This document shows, piece after piece, positions 51,736 to 61,504 of a stretch of DNA of 64,000 bases. Both the position numbers and the translations under genes were made by a program. The DNA is from Arenibacter sp. F20364 (GTDB lineage: Bacteria > Bacteroidota > Bacteroidia > Flavobacteriales > Flavobacteriaceae). A model generated the notes under the pieces. It did no database searches, was not told where the DNA came from, and saw nothing but the letters and a program-made list of their open reading frames with translations. Where the stretch lies: NCBI RefSeq assembly GCF_023015905.1, contig NZ_JALKBD010000005.1, forward strand, positions 124,001-188,000, read 5' to 3'. Numbering within the stretch: position 1 is the stretch's first letter; each line of letters opens with the position of its first letter.

Positions 51736-53715
51736 TTAGGAAAGAACCCTGTTCAGTTTTTTGTTTAACAACACATTGAGCTGTATATAGTTCATTATCT
51801 CTTCCATAGTTTCCATATTCCCTTCCTGATTATTTAAGGTGTTCTCCTGAAGGGACCCTATCCTCTTTTTTATCAAATAGCACCTCAGCGTTAAAATAGT
51901 TTCGCTGACCAACTGGGAAATCCCTATTTTTTTATCTTTCGGGTAAATATCCTTGCGCTCCCATTGATGGAGAACGTACTTTTCCTCCTCCATTAAAATA
52001 GAAGAAATTTCCGATGCCAGTTCTTGGTCCAAATTTGCGATAAAGGTGGTAATGGAAAAAATTTCCTTCTCGTTAAGGTCTTCCATTAATTTATAGTAGA
52101 TATTTCTGAACTGCTCATTGGCCAGTTCAATTTCATCATCCTGGAGGTCTAGATATATCTTTTCATATACTTTGGCATCCAAGGATTCGGGCTCCAATTC
52201 CAAATCACCTTTCTCATTTTCCTTTAAGACCAAGTCTTCGAATTGTTGGTCCAAATCCCCATATAGCAGCAACATCTCTATAATCTTTCGCTCCAGTTCA
52301 TATTGCACATCCACCTTTTGACGCAATGGTTCGTTCTTGACCACATCAAAGGCCTGCTGCTCCTGTTTTATCTTTTTATTGGCATCCGATACGTCCTTTT
52401 TTCCTATCTGTGCCAGGGTATTGAACAAAACCGCCTCGGAAATATTCATGATCTGGGCGCACTCCTGTATATAAATTTCCTTCTGTATCCTATCTGGAAT
52501 TTTAGAGATACTGTTCACTATATCCCTAACCGTATCCGCCCTTTTAATAGGATCGTTTGCAGCTTCCTCCACCAATAAAGAAGCTTTGAACTGAATAAAG
52601 TCCTTGGAATTTTCCTGTAGATAGAGCACTACATCCTCGTAATCATTGTTTTTGGAAAAACTATCGGGGTCTTCCCCTTCCGGAAAGGTACAAACCTTAA
52701 CGTTCATCCCTTGTTCCAGAATAAGGTCTATCCCCCTTAGGGAAGCCCGTAATCCGGCCGCATCCCCATCAAATAAAACCGTTATGTTCTTGGTAAGCCT
52801 ATTTATCAATCTTATTTGATCTGATGTCAATGCCGTACCACTGGAAGAGACCACATTGTGTATACCCCGTTGATACATCTGAATAACATCCGTATATCCT
52901 TCCACCAAATAACAATTGTCCTCTTTGGCAATGGCCTGTTTAGCAAAGTATATACCATACAGCACCTTACTTTTATGATAAATATCGCTCTCTGGAGAAT
53001 TTAGGTATTTGGCCGCTTTTTTATCATTCGTCAATATTCTCCCTCCAAAACCGAGCACCCGGCCACTCATACTGTGTATTGGAAACATTACCCGGCCCTT
53101 AAAACGGTCAAAGGTCTTTTTGTTATCCTTGTCAGTGGCGTCATCTTTGACAATGGTAAGGCCTGTTTTTTCCAGATAACTCAATTGGTATCCCTTATTG
53201 AGAGCTGCTTTGGTAAATCCATCCCACTGATCCAAACAATAGCCCAGATCAAACTTCTTAATGGTATCATCCGTAAATCCACGTTCTTTGAAATAGCTTA
53301 AGCCTATGGCCTTGCCCTGTTCCCTTTCCCACAAAATCTCCGAAAAATATTTTTGCGCATATTCAGAAACCAGATACATACTCTCCCGTTCATTGGTCTG
53401 CTGCTTTTGCTCGTTGCTTAGCTCTGTTTCCTCGATTTCAATATTGTATTTCCTGGCCAAATATTTAATGGCCTCCGGATAGGAAAAATGTTCGTGCTCC
53501 ATTAGAAAGGCTACCACATTCCCTCCTTTCCCACTACTAAAATCCTTCCATATCTGTTTTACCGGGGAGACCATGAAACTGGGACTGCGCTCATCGGTAA
53601 AGGGACTAAGTCCCTTAAAGTTGGAACCCGATTTCTTCAGTTGTACAAAATCCCCGATTACCTCCTCCAAACGGGCCGACTCATATACTTTATCTATGGT
53701 GGATTTCGAAATCAA
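51736..53715 (-). CDS. dnaG: DNA primase, without zinc ligands
   Basis: Makes RNA primers at the replication fork. 659 residues from a TTG start (MISKSTIDKVYESAR), the normal N-terminus for the group; a TATCTTTA box lies 22 bases upstream on the same strand. The TOPRIM catalytic core is intact (LVEGYTDVIQM about 267-277; LFDGDAAGLRA about 312). The N-terminal CHC2 zinc domain is present in outline, but aligned with E. coli DnaG all four ligands are changed: Cys40 to Ser, His43 to Thr (GLSPFTDE), Cys61 to Asp and Cys64 to Ser (WKDFSSGKGGN). The helicase-binding C-terminal region is divergent. Confidence 0.95.
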   Translation of the reverse strand: MISKSTIDKVYESARLEEVIGDFVQLKKSGSNFKGLSPFTDERSPSFMVSPVKQIWKDFSSGKGGNVVAFLMEHEHFSYPEAIKYLARKYNIEIEETELSNEQKQQTNERESMYLVSEYAQKYFSEILWEREQGKAIGLSYFKERGFTDDTIKKFDLGYCLDQWDGFTKAALNKGYQLSYLEKTGLTIVKDDATDKDNKKTFDRFKGRVMFPIHSMSGRVLGFGGRILTNDKKAAKYLNSPESDIYHKSKVLYGIYFAKQAIAKEDNCYLVEGYTDVIQMYQRGIHNVVSSSGTALTSDQIRLINRLTKNITVLFDGDAAGLRASLRGIDLILEQGMNVKVCTFPEGEDPDSFSKNNDYEDVVLYLQENSKDFIQFKASLLVEEAANDPIKRADTVRDIVNSISKIPDRIQKEIYIQECAQIMNISEAVLFNTLAQIGKKDVSDANKKIKQEQQAFDVVKNEPLRQKVDVQYELERKIIEMLLLYGDLDQQFEDLVLKENEKGDLELEPESLDAKVYEKIYLDLQDDEIELANEQFRNIYYKLMEDLNEKEIFSITTFIANLDQELASEISSILMEEEKYVLHQWERKDIYPKDKKIGISQLVSETILTLRCYLIKKRIGSLQENTLNNQEGNMETMEEIMNYIQLNVLLNKKLNRVLS

Positions 53716-53840
53716 TCTTTACATTTTTTAGAAGGCTAAAGATAGCACTTTAAGGCCTATTGAAAAAAGTAAAAGGCAAGCATGTAAGATAAATATTGGT
53801 TAAATTGCCATATTATTCTAAGAGTATAAACAACAAGGAA

Positions 53841-54107
53841 ATGATTTTATTTCTCGGAACCAAACCTGGAAAAACAACTTCAATATTGCTTCAAAATGTG
53901 GTATGCCCCTATTGCGAAAACAAGGGCACCCTGACTGCGATAACAAGTACAACCTATTTCCACTTGTTCTGGATTTCCCTTTTTAGAGTGGCAAACCATA
54001 CCGTAATTAGCGGTTCCCATTGCAAAAGGACTTATTATGAGGATGAATTTACTGAAGAAATGCAGCACAGCTTGGAAGTTGGATCAAGCATAGAACAAAA
54101 AAACTAA
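53841..54107 (+). CDS. Small zinc-ribbon protein
   Basis: 88 residues from ATG at 53841 (MILFLGTKPGKT); the frame is open to 53796 but the ATG gives the form seen in related proteins. CPYC (about 22-25) and a single later Cys in SGSHCKRTYY (about 60) suggest a zinc ribbon, where the second pair is SxxC rather than CxxC. It may be a metal site with other ligands or be losing it. Function unknown. It is isolated between dnaG and a converging outer-membrane gene. Confidence 0.65.
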   Translation: MILFLGTKPGKTTSILLQNVVCPYCENKGTLTAITSTTYFHLFWISLFRVANHTVISGSHCKRTYYEDEFTEEMQHSLEVGSSIEQKN

Positions 54108-54118
54108 TCTCACTTACC

Positions 54119-55192
54119 TTATTTTAGATCGAAACGAAGTCCTAAAGAGATATTATGCTGGTCAACAATGGCATTGTTAAAAATAGGGTTCAAATCGTAC
54201 TTCACATATAACAAAGCCTCTCCAACACCAGTATAGGCACTTAAGCCGTACACAAAATCATTGGTGTTATAACCTCTTTTAAATTTATCCTTTACGCTGT
54301 CCCCATCCCTGTCATATTTCAGTTTTTGGCGACTACCAATATTAAATCCGACATAACCTCCCAAACCTAGCCTAAATTGTTTGTGAACGGAATATCGCAT
54401 CATCTTGTCGGTCTTCTTTAGACGTGAGGGACCAAATTCCAAATGTACGGGAAAGACCAAATTATCCATCCTGAATTTAGACTTGTCCAAATCATAATCA
54501 AATTCTTCCAACATAGTTTGGTCGCCATTGGAAACAAAGTATCTATTATCCTTTGGTTTTAGACCATTGAACTGAAAGGAAATTCCGTAATTGATCCTTA
54601 CAAAATTAGTGTTTTCAAATACCCTGGTCTGCCATGCGTAACCCAATTCAAAAAATCGACTTCCACCTACTTTGTATGGAGTATCTTGTAAAGACTCCCC
54701 ATCTATTAATGAATTGTTCAACCCAAAAGCAATTATGAGGTTGGAAGAGGTCCGCCGATCATATTTCATTTTGTATTGATTTCCCGAATTAACCAGAATT
54801 CCAAAGATTTTGTCGCCATCCTTATCCCCTGCTCCAAATCCTATTTCAATCCTCTCCAAATCCAGGTTCAAGTCCAATTCCCCATTTCGTTGCAACAAAT
54901 CAATATAATTTTCTATAATTACCAGCTTATTTTCTATATTCCTTGCCCGGTTTTCTGCAGCTTTTCTTTTAAGGATATCCGCTTCCTCCTTGGTCAGATC
55001 CCCGTCATCCATTCGTTTATTGATTTGCTCCACCTCGGATTTTAAAGCCTCCCTTTCCGTAGTTTCTATAGCCGTCTTTTTCTTTTCCAACTCTTCAATT
55101 CTATAATTCCTTATGTTCAAATCCTGTGCCTGTAAATTCTTTGTACATAATAAAACTACCAATACTGCTAGATACCACGCCAATATTCTCAT
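54119..55192 (-). CDS. Outer-membrane beta-barrel protein with coiled-coil N-terminus
   Basis: 357 residues from the ATG at 55192 (MRILAWYLAVLVVLLC), which gives a signal peptide ending near AQA; the frame extends further upstream without a signal sequence and is rejected. Residues about 25-110 are charged and helical (coiled coil), the rest is a beta-rich barrel (YKMKYDRRTSSN, FELGYAWQTRV, LGLGGYVGFNIGS) ending HNISLGLRFDLK. It resembles PorT/OmpA-type barrels. It is the third gene of the ECF sigma/anti-sigma-like unit and may be its output or a sensor. Function unknown. Confidence 0.75.
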   Translation of the reverse strand: MRILAWYLAVLVVLLCTKNLQAQDLNIRNYRIEELEKKKTAIETTEREALKSEVEQINKRMDDGDLTKEEADILKRKAAENRARNIENKLVIIENYIDLLQRNGELDLNLDLERIEIGFGAGDKDGDKIFGILVNSGNQYKMKYDRRTSSNLIIAFGLNNSLIDGESLQDTPYKVGGSRFFELGYAWQTRVFENTNFVRINYGISFQFNGLKPKDNRYFVSNGDQTMLEEFDYDLDKSKFRMDNLVFPVHLEFGPSRLKKTDKMMRYSVHKQFRLGLGGYVGFNIGSRQKLKYDRDGDSVKDKFKRGYNTNDFVYGLSAYTGVGEALLYVKYDLNPIFNNAIVDQHNISLGLRFDLK

Positions 55193-55279
55193 AATAAATT
55201 TTGATTTAGAAATCCCAGCCCCAGAGCTCCAAAAGGAGCAGGGCAATGGGAAATGATTAATGATTGATGAATTAATTTT

Positions 55280-56071
55280 TTAGTTATTTCTTGAAGCAAC
55301 TGCCGTCTTTACCTTAATGTACCCCTCCTTTAGGATATCAAATATTTGCTCACGGAAAGTTCGGTCCAATTCGCTTTCAACATCTGCCAGTAAAGCCATA
55401 GCATCCACAGAATGGTTATCCCTAAATATTCTTTTAGAAAACAATTCTTTCTGTGCTTGTTTTAAGAGTAAATCCACTTCAGCATCCGTTAGGGAGATAT
55501 TATTTTGCTCCAATAGATTCACCTGTGCAACTACCTCCTCAATTTTAGCATTGATAAGGGAATCGGGGCCTATCAATTCCTTTTCAACCAATTTTGGTTC
55601 AATGTATTCTCCACTGGCAATAACATTCCCAATTTCTTCCTCCTTTATAATTGCTGCCGAGCTTGTGTCCTCAATTAACTCCTTTGGTGTTTTATTGGTT
55701 TCTGTACCAACTATTTCGATTGCCTTACTGGTTGCGGCATCAACTTTATGCCCTTCAACACTATTTTCATTCGGAAGATTTTCCGGCATATGATTGACCC
55801 CTGAATCAGGGGCTGTTACGGTTTTAACATCCGGAGTATTCAATTCATCATTAACATTAAAGTAAATTAAGGACATTATCAATAATCCTATAATACTGGC
55901 AGCAACGCCAACCTGGAGGTTTCCTATTTTCACATTTCCCTTTTTGGGCTCCAATTGGTTCGATAACAAATCCCATGCCCTATCGGATGGAACAATTTCC
56001 CGTTTATCCAATTTCTCCTTAATATGTTCCTCAAATTTTAATGGTGCCATATCATTAATTGCTTTTTTCAT
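55280..56071 (-). CDS. Putative anti-sigma factor or membrane partner of the ECF sigma
   Basis: 263 residues: cytosolic part (1-50, MAPLKFEEHIKEKLDKREI) then one membrane segment (about 54-72, VGVAASIIGLLIMSLIYF) and a Thr/Glu-rich periplasmic part. The FEEHIKEKL...AWDLLSNQL pattern is typical of small Bacteroidota proteins encoded after ECF sigma factors, which often act as anti-sigma factors. A ZAS-type zinc site (HxxxCxxC) is absent. It lies 11 bases after the sigma gene. Confidence 0.7.
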   Translation of the reverse strand: MKKAINDMAPLKFEEHIKEKLDKREIVPSDRAWDLLSNQLEPKKGNVKIGNLQVGVAASIIGLLIMSLIYFNVNDELNTPDVKTVTAPDSGVNHMPENLPNENSVEGHKVDAATSKAIEIVGTETNKTPKELIEDTSSAAIIKEEEIGNVIASGEYIEPKLVEKELIGPDSLINAKIEEVVAQVNLLEQNNISLTDAEVDLLLKQAQKELFSKRIFRDNHSVDAMALLADVESELDRTFREQIFDILKEGYIKVKTAVASRNN

Positions 56072-56082
56072 TATATATATCC

Positions 56083-56655
56083 TTAATTGCCGCCCCCCTT
56101 ACTTTTTTTTCTCACCCCCAGTTCGCTTAGTTTCTGTTGTAACATCTTACGTGCCTTGAATAACTGGGATTTAGATGTACTTTCCGTTACTTCCAACATA
56201 TCAGCTACTTCCCTATGGCTATATCCTTCAATGGCATATAAAATAAATACCATTTTATATCCTTCAGGCAAGGCGTCGATCAACAATTGAATTTGCTCCA
56301 AATCCAAATCGGAGGTAATTGCAATTTGCTTTTCGGCACTCCTTTCATAAACTTCGTCGTCATAAACTATAGGCTGGCTCCCCCTGAGATAGGTGATGGA
56401 TTCCCTCACCATTATTCTCCTGATCCACCCCTCAAAACTCCCCTCCTGCCTAAAGGAATCCAAGTACTTAAATACCTTTACAAAGCCGCTGACCATAACA
56501 TCTTCGGCAAATTGAAGATCCTTGATATATTGTCTACAAACGCTCAGCATCATAGGGGAATACCTGTTATACAGCCATTTTTGCGCCTGTGTATCCCCAG
56601 ATTTGGCCTTCTTAAGCAGTAACTTTTCGTTATTGTAAAAGGAAATTATTTTCAA
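56083..56655 (-). CDS. ECF-type RNA polymerase sigma factor
   Basis: 190 residues with regions 2 (AEDVMVSGFVKVFKYLDSF, about 50-68; GSFEGWIRRIMVRE) and 4 (LPEGYKMVFILYAIEGYSHREVA, shortened) joined by a short linker. Directs transcription of a small regulon, probably including itself. Followed by a membrane partner and an outer-membrane protein in one transcription unit. The signal is unknown. Confidence 0.9.
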   Translation of the reverse strand: MKIISFYNNEKLLLKKAKSGDTQAQKWLYNRYSPMMLSVCRQYIKDLQFAEDVMVSGFVKVFKYLDSFRQEGSFEGWIRRIMVRESITYLRGSQPIVYDDEVYERSAEKQIAITSDLDLEQIQLLIDALPEGYKMVFILYAIEGYSHREVADMLEVTESTSKSQLFKARKMLQQKLSELGVRKKSKGGGN

Positions 56656-56769
56656 ACCCCAAAAATTTGTTTGTTATAAAGATAGACGACTATAATTACT
56701 AAATAGTTGCCTAAGAAAATGAAGAAACTAAAATAAAGATATAAATAATTGATTTACAGAGGTATAAGT

Positions 56770-57747
56770 TTATTTTTTTCGGTCCACCACGTAGTTTACC
56801 ATAAGTTCCAGCGAACTTTTATATTCCGAATTTGGGTAGGTATCCAATAAGGCCAATGCCTCTTCCTTATAGGCCAGCATCTTATTTACGGCATATTCGA
56901 GTCCACCATTATCTTTTACAAAGGCGATAACTTCCTTGACCCGCTTTTTATCCTTGTTGTGATTCTTAATGGAATTGATCAGCCATTTTTTTTCGGCCTT
57001 GGAACATTTATTGAGTACAAATATCAATGGCAAGGTCATTTTTTGTTCCTTAATATCGATCCCTGTAGGCTTGCCAATTCTTTCCTCCCCGTAATCGAAC
57101 AGATCATCCTTTATTTGAAATGCCATACCAATAAGCTCTCCAAATTTCCTAAATGTTTCTACATCCAGGGAATCGGGCTTAACGGAACAGGCTCCTAAAC
57201 TACAGCAAGCCGCTATTAATGTTGCCGTCTTCTGCCTAATAATGTCATAATACACCTCCTCCGTAATATCCAAACGCCGTGCTTTCTCAATTTGAAGCAA
57301 TTCTCCCTCACTCATCTCACGTACTGCCACAGAAATAATTCTGAGAAGATCAAAATCCCCGTTATCTATGGATAAAAGAAGCCCTTTTGAAAGTAGGTAG
57401 TCCCCCACTAAAACGGCTATTTTGTTTTTCCACAAAGCATTTACGGAGAAGAACCCGCGACGTTTATTGCTATCGTCCACCACATCGTCGTGGACTAGGG
57501 TGGCGGTATGTATCAATTCTATAACCGATGCCCCTCTATATGTCCTTTCGTTTACTTCCCCATTATTCAACAATTTGGCTGTGAGAAAAACGAACATAGG
57601 GCGCATCTGCTTCCCTTTTCTATTAACGATATAGTATGTAATCCTATTTAATAAGGCAACCTTGGAAGACATGGATTCATAAAACTTTTTTTCAAAAAGT
57701 TCCATTTCCTGATTAATCGGTTCCTTTATTTGGGATACAATTTTCAA
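56770..57747 (-). CDS. Polyprenyl diphosphate synthase
   Basis: 325 residues; trans-prenyltransferase that builds the long isoprenoid chain, probably for menaquinone. First Asp-rich motif VHDDVVDDSNKRRG (about 88-101) and second QIKDDLFDYG (about 213-222) are intact. Residues before the first motif are bulk-free enough for a long product, but chain length (octa- or heptaprenyl) is not certain. The next gene on the strand is rlmN. Confidence 0.9.
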   Translation of the reverse strand: MKIVSQIKEPINQEMELFEKKFYESMSSKVALLNRITYYIVNRKGKQMRPMFVFLTAKLLNNGEVNERTYRGASVIELIHTATLVHDDVVDDSNKRRGFFSVNALWKNKIAVLVGDYLLSKGLLLSIDNGDFDLLRIISVAVREMSEGELLQIEKARRLDITEEVYYDIIRQKTATLIAACCSLGACSVKPDSLDVETFRKFGELIGMAFQIKDDLFDYGEERIGKPTGIDIKEQKMTLPLIFVLNKCSKAEKKWLINSIKNHNKDKKRVKEVIAFVKDNGGLEYAVNKMLAYKEEALALLDTYPNSEYKSSLELMVNYVVDRKK

Positions 57748-57915
57748 GGGATAATATAAGCGGTTTCGGATTGCTAGTTCAGTTGCGTAAAATTAGGCAA
57801 AAAAACATAGTAATTAACAGCCAATAATGGTAATGTATCCCTAATTTATAGATTTCAGCGAATTTGTCATCGGAATTGATGCAAGGCATAGTTGCCTATA
57901 CGTAGCCATTTTTTT

Positions 57916-58962
57916 CTAAGATTTATTGGCCAATTGTCCACAAGCCGCATCAATATCCTTACCCCTGGATCGTCTTACGGTTACTGTAATGCCATTTCTT
58001 TCTAAGGTACTAACATACATTTCAATGGCGGTATTTTTGGCTTGTTGAAATTCCCCATCGTCTATTGGATTGTATTCTATGAGATTAACCTTGGAGGGGG
58101 CGAACCTGCAGAAATCTACCAGGGCATTAACATCTCTCTGGGTATCATTAATCCCCTCCCAAACCACATATTCATAGGTAATCCTACTTTTCGTCTTTTG
58201 GAACCAATATTCAAGTGCCTCACGCAGATCGGTCAAGGTAAAGGTAGCATTGAAAGGCATTATGGAAGTCCGTATTTCATCTATGGCAGAATGCAGGGAT
58301 ACCGCCAATTTAAATTTCACTTCCTCATCCGCCATTTTACGTATCATCTTAGGAACTCCAGAGGTAGATACTGTTATTCGTTTGGGAGACATTCCCAATC
58401 CTTCAGGTGAGGTTATCTTATCAATGGCCTTTAGCACATTGTTATAATTCATCAAAGGCTCTCCCATGCCCATAAAAACAATATTACTCAAAGGGCGATC
58501 AAAATATAGTCTACTCTCATTGTCAATGGCCACTACTTGATCATAAATCTCATCCGGATTTAGGTTTCTCATTCGCTTTAGTCGGGCAGTAGCACAAAAT
58601 TTGCAATCCAAACTGCAGCCCACCTGACTGGATACACAGGCCGTAGTTCTTGTCTTGGTAGGAATTAAAACAGACTCCACAATAAGATCGTCATGTAGCC
58701 GAACCGCATTTTTGATGGTTCCATCACTACTGCGTTGCATTTGATCTACCTTTATATGGTTGATCACAAAATTATCCTCCAGCATCTGCCTAGTTTCCTT
58801 AGAGATATTGGTCATATCTTCGAAGGTATGGGCGGATTTTTGCCACAACCATTCATAAACCTGGTTACCCCTAAAGGCCTTGTCTCCCTGAGCTTCAAAG
58901 AACGACCTAAGTTGTTCTTTGGTAAATGCCCTTATATCCCTTTTGTTTTTTGCAACTTCCAC
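57916..58962 (-). CDS. rlmN: 23S rRNA (adenine-2503-C2)-methyltransferase
   Basis: Radical SAM enzyme that methylates A2503 in 23S rRNA and A37 in some tRNAs. 348 residues: CX3CX2C cluster in SLDCKFCATA with preceding VGC (about 113-120), the resolving Cys (Cys341-like) in AACGQL near the C-terminus. Length and sequence are normal. Confidence 0.95.
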   Translation of the reverse strand: MEVAKNKRDIRAFTKEQLRSFFEAQGDKAFRGNQVYEWLWQKSAHTFEDMTNISKETRQMLEDNFVINHIKVDQMQRSSDGTIKNAVRLHDDLIVESVLIPTKTRTTACVSSQVGCSLDCKFCATARLKRMRNLNPDEIYDQVVAIDNESRLYFDRPLSNIVFMGMGEPLMNYNNVLKAIDKITSPEGLGMSPKRITVSTSGVPKMIRKMADEEVKFKLAVSLHSAIDEIRTSIMPFNATFTLTDLREALEYWFQKTKSRITYEYVVWEGINDTQRDVNALVDFCRFAPSKVNLIEYNPIDDGEFQQAKNTAIEMYVSTLERNGITVTVRRSRGKDIDAACGQLANKS

Positions 58963-58984
58963 TTCCTAAAGATAAATGATTCTA

Positions 58985-59030
58985 TAAAAAAATCCCGTCA
59001 ATCCACAATTATCTGCGATACTGACGGGAT
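58985..59030 (-). terminator. Terminator after queA
   Basis: On the minus strand ATCCCGTCA / TGACGGGAT, a 9-bp perfect stem with a 21-base loop, runs into seven T's. Confidence 0.85.
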
Positions 59031-59050
59031 CTTAGTATTAATTTGGATGC

Positions 59051-60100
59051 TTATATAATCAACATAGCATCACCGTAAGAATAAAATTTATATCCTTCTA
59101 AAATTGCTTCCTTATAGGCCTTCTTCATCAAATCGTGCCCCATAAAAGCCGAAACCATCATTAATAATGTAGATTTTGGCAAGTGAAAATTGGTCACCAT
59201 GGCATTGGCAATGCTAAAATCGTATGGAGGAAAAACAAACTTGTTCGTCCAACCGTCGAAGGTATTTAAGGTCTGCTGGGAAGAAACTGCACTTTCCAAA
59301 GCCCTCATGGCCGTAGTTCCTACCGCACACACCCTTCGCTTCTTAAGTTTAGCACTATTCACAATTTCTGTTGCCTTTTCATCTATGATCAATTCCTCGC
59401 TATCCATCTTGTGCTTGGAAAGATCTTCTACCTCCACCGGATTAAAAGTACCCAGACCTACATGCAGGGTCACTTCGGCAAAGTCTATTCCCTTTATTTC
59501 CAATCTTTTTAACAAATGCTTGGAAAAATGTAAACCGGCGGTGGGTGCTGCAACGGCACCTTCATGCTTTGCATAAATAGTTTGATATCTTTTTTCGTCT
59601 TCAGCCTCTACCTTTCTCTTAATATACTTAGGCAAAGGAGTTTCACCAAGTTCTTTTAATTTTCTTCTAAAATCGGTATAGGAGCCATCGTAAAGGAACC
59701 TCAACGTCCTTCCTCTAGAGGTAGTATTGTCTATTACCTCTGCTACTAAAGTCTCATCATCACCAAAATAAAGTTTGTTACCAATTCTTATTTTACGCGC
59801 TGGATCCACCAAAACATCCCAAAGACGTTGTTCCTCATTTAGCTCACGTAATAAAAAGACCTCGATTCTAGCTCCGGTTTTTTCTTTATTACCATACAAT
59901 CTTGCAGGAAAAACTTTGGTGTTGTTAAGCACCATAACATCGCCCTCGTCAAAATAGTCAATAAGATCCTTGAACATTTTATGCTCAATTTTACCTGTAT
60001 CCCTGTGAACGACCATTAATTTGGACTCATCCCTGTTCTCTGCAGGATACTCTGCCAATAATTCATTTGGAAGTTCAAAATTGAAGTGCGATAATTTCAT
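59051..60100 (-). CDS. queA: S-adenosylmethionine:tRNA ribosyltransferase-isomerase
   Basis: Makes epoxyqueuosine at tRNA position 34. 349 residues; [19 protein letters not shown] at the start, [12 protein letters not shown] (about 55-66), APTAGLHFS (about 190) and [10 protein letters not shown] (about 215) are family motifs. Followed by a terminator. Confidence 0.96.
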   Translation of the reverse strand: MKLSHFNFELPNELLAEYPAENRDESKLMVVHRDTGKIEHKMFKDLIDYFDEGDVMVLNNTKVFPARLYGNKEKTGARIEVFLLRELNEEQRLWDVLVDPARKIRIGNKLYFGDDETLVAEVIDNTTSRGRTLRFLYDGSYTDFRRKLKELGETPLPKYIKRKVEAEDEKRYQTIYAKHEGAVAAPTAGLHFSKHLLKRLEIKGIDFAEVTLHVGLGTFNPVEVEDLSKHKMDSEELIIDEKATEIVNSAKLKKRRVCAVGTTAMRALESAVSSQQTLNTFDGWTNKFVFPPYDFSIANAMVTNFHLPKSTLLMMVSAFMGHDLMKKAYKEAILEGYKFYSYGDAMLII

Positions 60101-60195
60101 TTAGTATATTCCTTAAATTTAGATTAATGTTTTGCGGCTGCAAATATACGACGATGCAGGGGGCGATGTCAAGTAAATCGCCATTTAAATAAAAA

Positions 60196-61473
60196 TCAAA
60201 CGGTTTGCACCTTGAATTTTAGATTTTTCATATCCTCCCAAAAGTCGGGATAAGATTTGGATACTACTTCCGCATCGTTGACAAACAGTGATGTTTTTAA
60301 AGCCAATGGAGCAAAGGCCATGGCCATTCTGTGATCGTTATAGGTATCTATCGCGATTTCCTTTTTTATTTCCTTGGAAGGTTCCAGGGTCAAAGTTTTG
60401 TCGGTGACGGATATAGATGCGCCCAACTTGCTCAATTCTGTCTTTAAGGCTTCCAGCCTGTCGGTTTCCTTAATTTTAAGGGTGTGTAATCCCGTCATAT
60501 GACAACCTACCGCCAATCCGAAACAAGTTACGGCAATGGTCTGCGCTATATCCGGTGCGTTTGCCAGGTCCAAATTGAAAGTAGAATCTTTCGGGTTTGA
60601 CGTTTTTTTCAAAACAACCTCATGCCCCTTAAAGCTGGTTTCCACTCCAAAATCCCTATAAATATCCCTAAGCACGCTATCGCCCTGAAGGCTGTTCTCG
60701 TTATAGGCCGATAAAGAGATTTCGGTACCTATATCACAAAGTGCTACAATACTATAAAAATAGGAAGCAGAGCTCCAATCCGATTCCACAACTTGGACAG
60801 TAGTCCCAAGGGTAGTTTTTGGTGATACTTTTATTGTATTTCCTTGGAAAGAATTCGTTACCCCAATTTGGGAAAGCAGGCCCAAGGTCATTTTTATGTA
60901 TGGTACCGATGTAATTTTACCAACCAACTCCAACTCAATTCCATTTTCCAGACTCGGCCCTATTAGAAGCAAGGCTGAAATATATTGACTACTGATATCC
61001 GCTGGCAGACTAACCTTATACTTTGTCAATTTTTTACCCTTTATAGCAATGGGTGGATACCCCTCGTCCTTTAAATAGCTAATTTCCGCACCCAGAGCCC
61101 TCAGTGCCTCAACCAAGACTTTTATAGGCCTTTCGGTCATTCGTTTGGAACCTGTTAAAGTAACTTCTTTGTTTTCCTGTGATGCAAAATAAGCCGTTAA
61201 AAACCGCATGGCCGTACCTGCGTGGTGAATATCCACAACACCATTGCTGATCTGCAACCCTTTTTGCATTACTTCCGCATCATCGGAATTGGAAAGGTTA
61301 TCAATTTGTATATTGGGAAACAAGGCCTGTAATAACAATAACCTATTGGATTCACTTTTGGATCCAGTAATTTTTACTTCTGATTTAATTAGGGTTTGCG
61401 ATGGGGCAGATAAATGTAGCTTCAATTTATATGGATTTTTAGGACGTAATTGCTTTATTTTTTGTTTTTGCAC
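60196..61473 (-). CDS. aroA: 3-phosphoshikimate 1-carboxyvinyltransferase (EPSP synthase)
   Basis: Sixth step of the shikimate pathway. Family motifs: ITGSKSESNRLLLLQ (substrate Lys/Ser/Arg) and DTYNDHRMAMAFAPLAL (about 380-396). Start chosen as GTG at 61473 (425 residues): an upstream GTG at 61494 is part of a TATATTTG promoter box. A TTG at 61425, 14 residues before the substrate loop, is another option. A recognised glyphosate-sensitive type cannot be inferred. It is downstream of the MazG-like gene, 31 bases away. Confidence 0.93.
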   Translation of the reverse strand: MQKQKIKQLRPKNPYKLKLHLSAPSQTLIKSEVKITGSKSESNRLLLLQALFPNIQIDNLSNSDDAEVMQKGLQISNGVVDIHHAGTAMRFLTAYFASQENKEVTLTGSKRMTERPIKVLVEALRALGAEISYLKDEGYPPIAIKGKKLTKYKVSLPADISSQYISALLLIGPSLENGIELELVGKITSVPYIKMTLGLLSQIGVTNSFQGNTIKVSPKTTLGTTVQVVESDWSSASYFYSIVALCDIGTEISLSAYNENSLQGDSVLRDIYRDFGVETSFKGHEVVLKKTSNPKDSTFNLDLANAPDIAQTIAVTCFGLAVGCHMTGLHTLKIKETDRLEALKTELSKLGASISVTDKTLTLEPSKEIKKEIAIDTYNDHRMAMAFAPLALKTSLFVNDAEVVSKSYPDFWEDMKNLKFKVQTV

Positions 61474-61493
61474 GAATGCGCAAAAACAAGCCA

Positions 61494-61501
61494 CAAATAT
61501 A
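61494..61501 (-). promoter_or_regulatory. -7 element before aroA
   Basis: Minus-strand TATATTTG between the MazG-like gene and aroA, 20 bases before the GTG at 61473. No -33 TTG is obvious. Confidence 0.45.
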
Positions 61502-61504
61502 GCA

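Noticed and set aside
55317-55793. 158-codon plus-strand frame within the anti-sigma-like gene
   Set aside because: Ser/Thr-rich shadow of the real minus-strand gene, with no independent start signals or family.
61474-61494. GTG start for aroA at 61494
   Set aside because: It is the last base of a TATATTTG promoter box; homologues start nearer the substrate loop.
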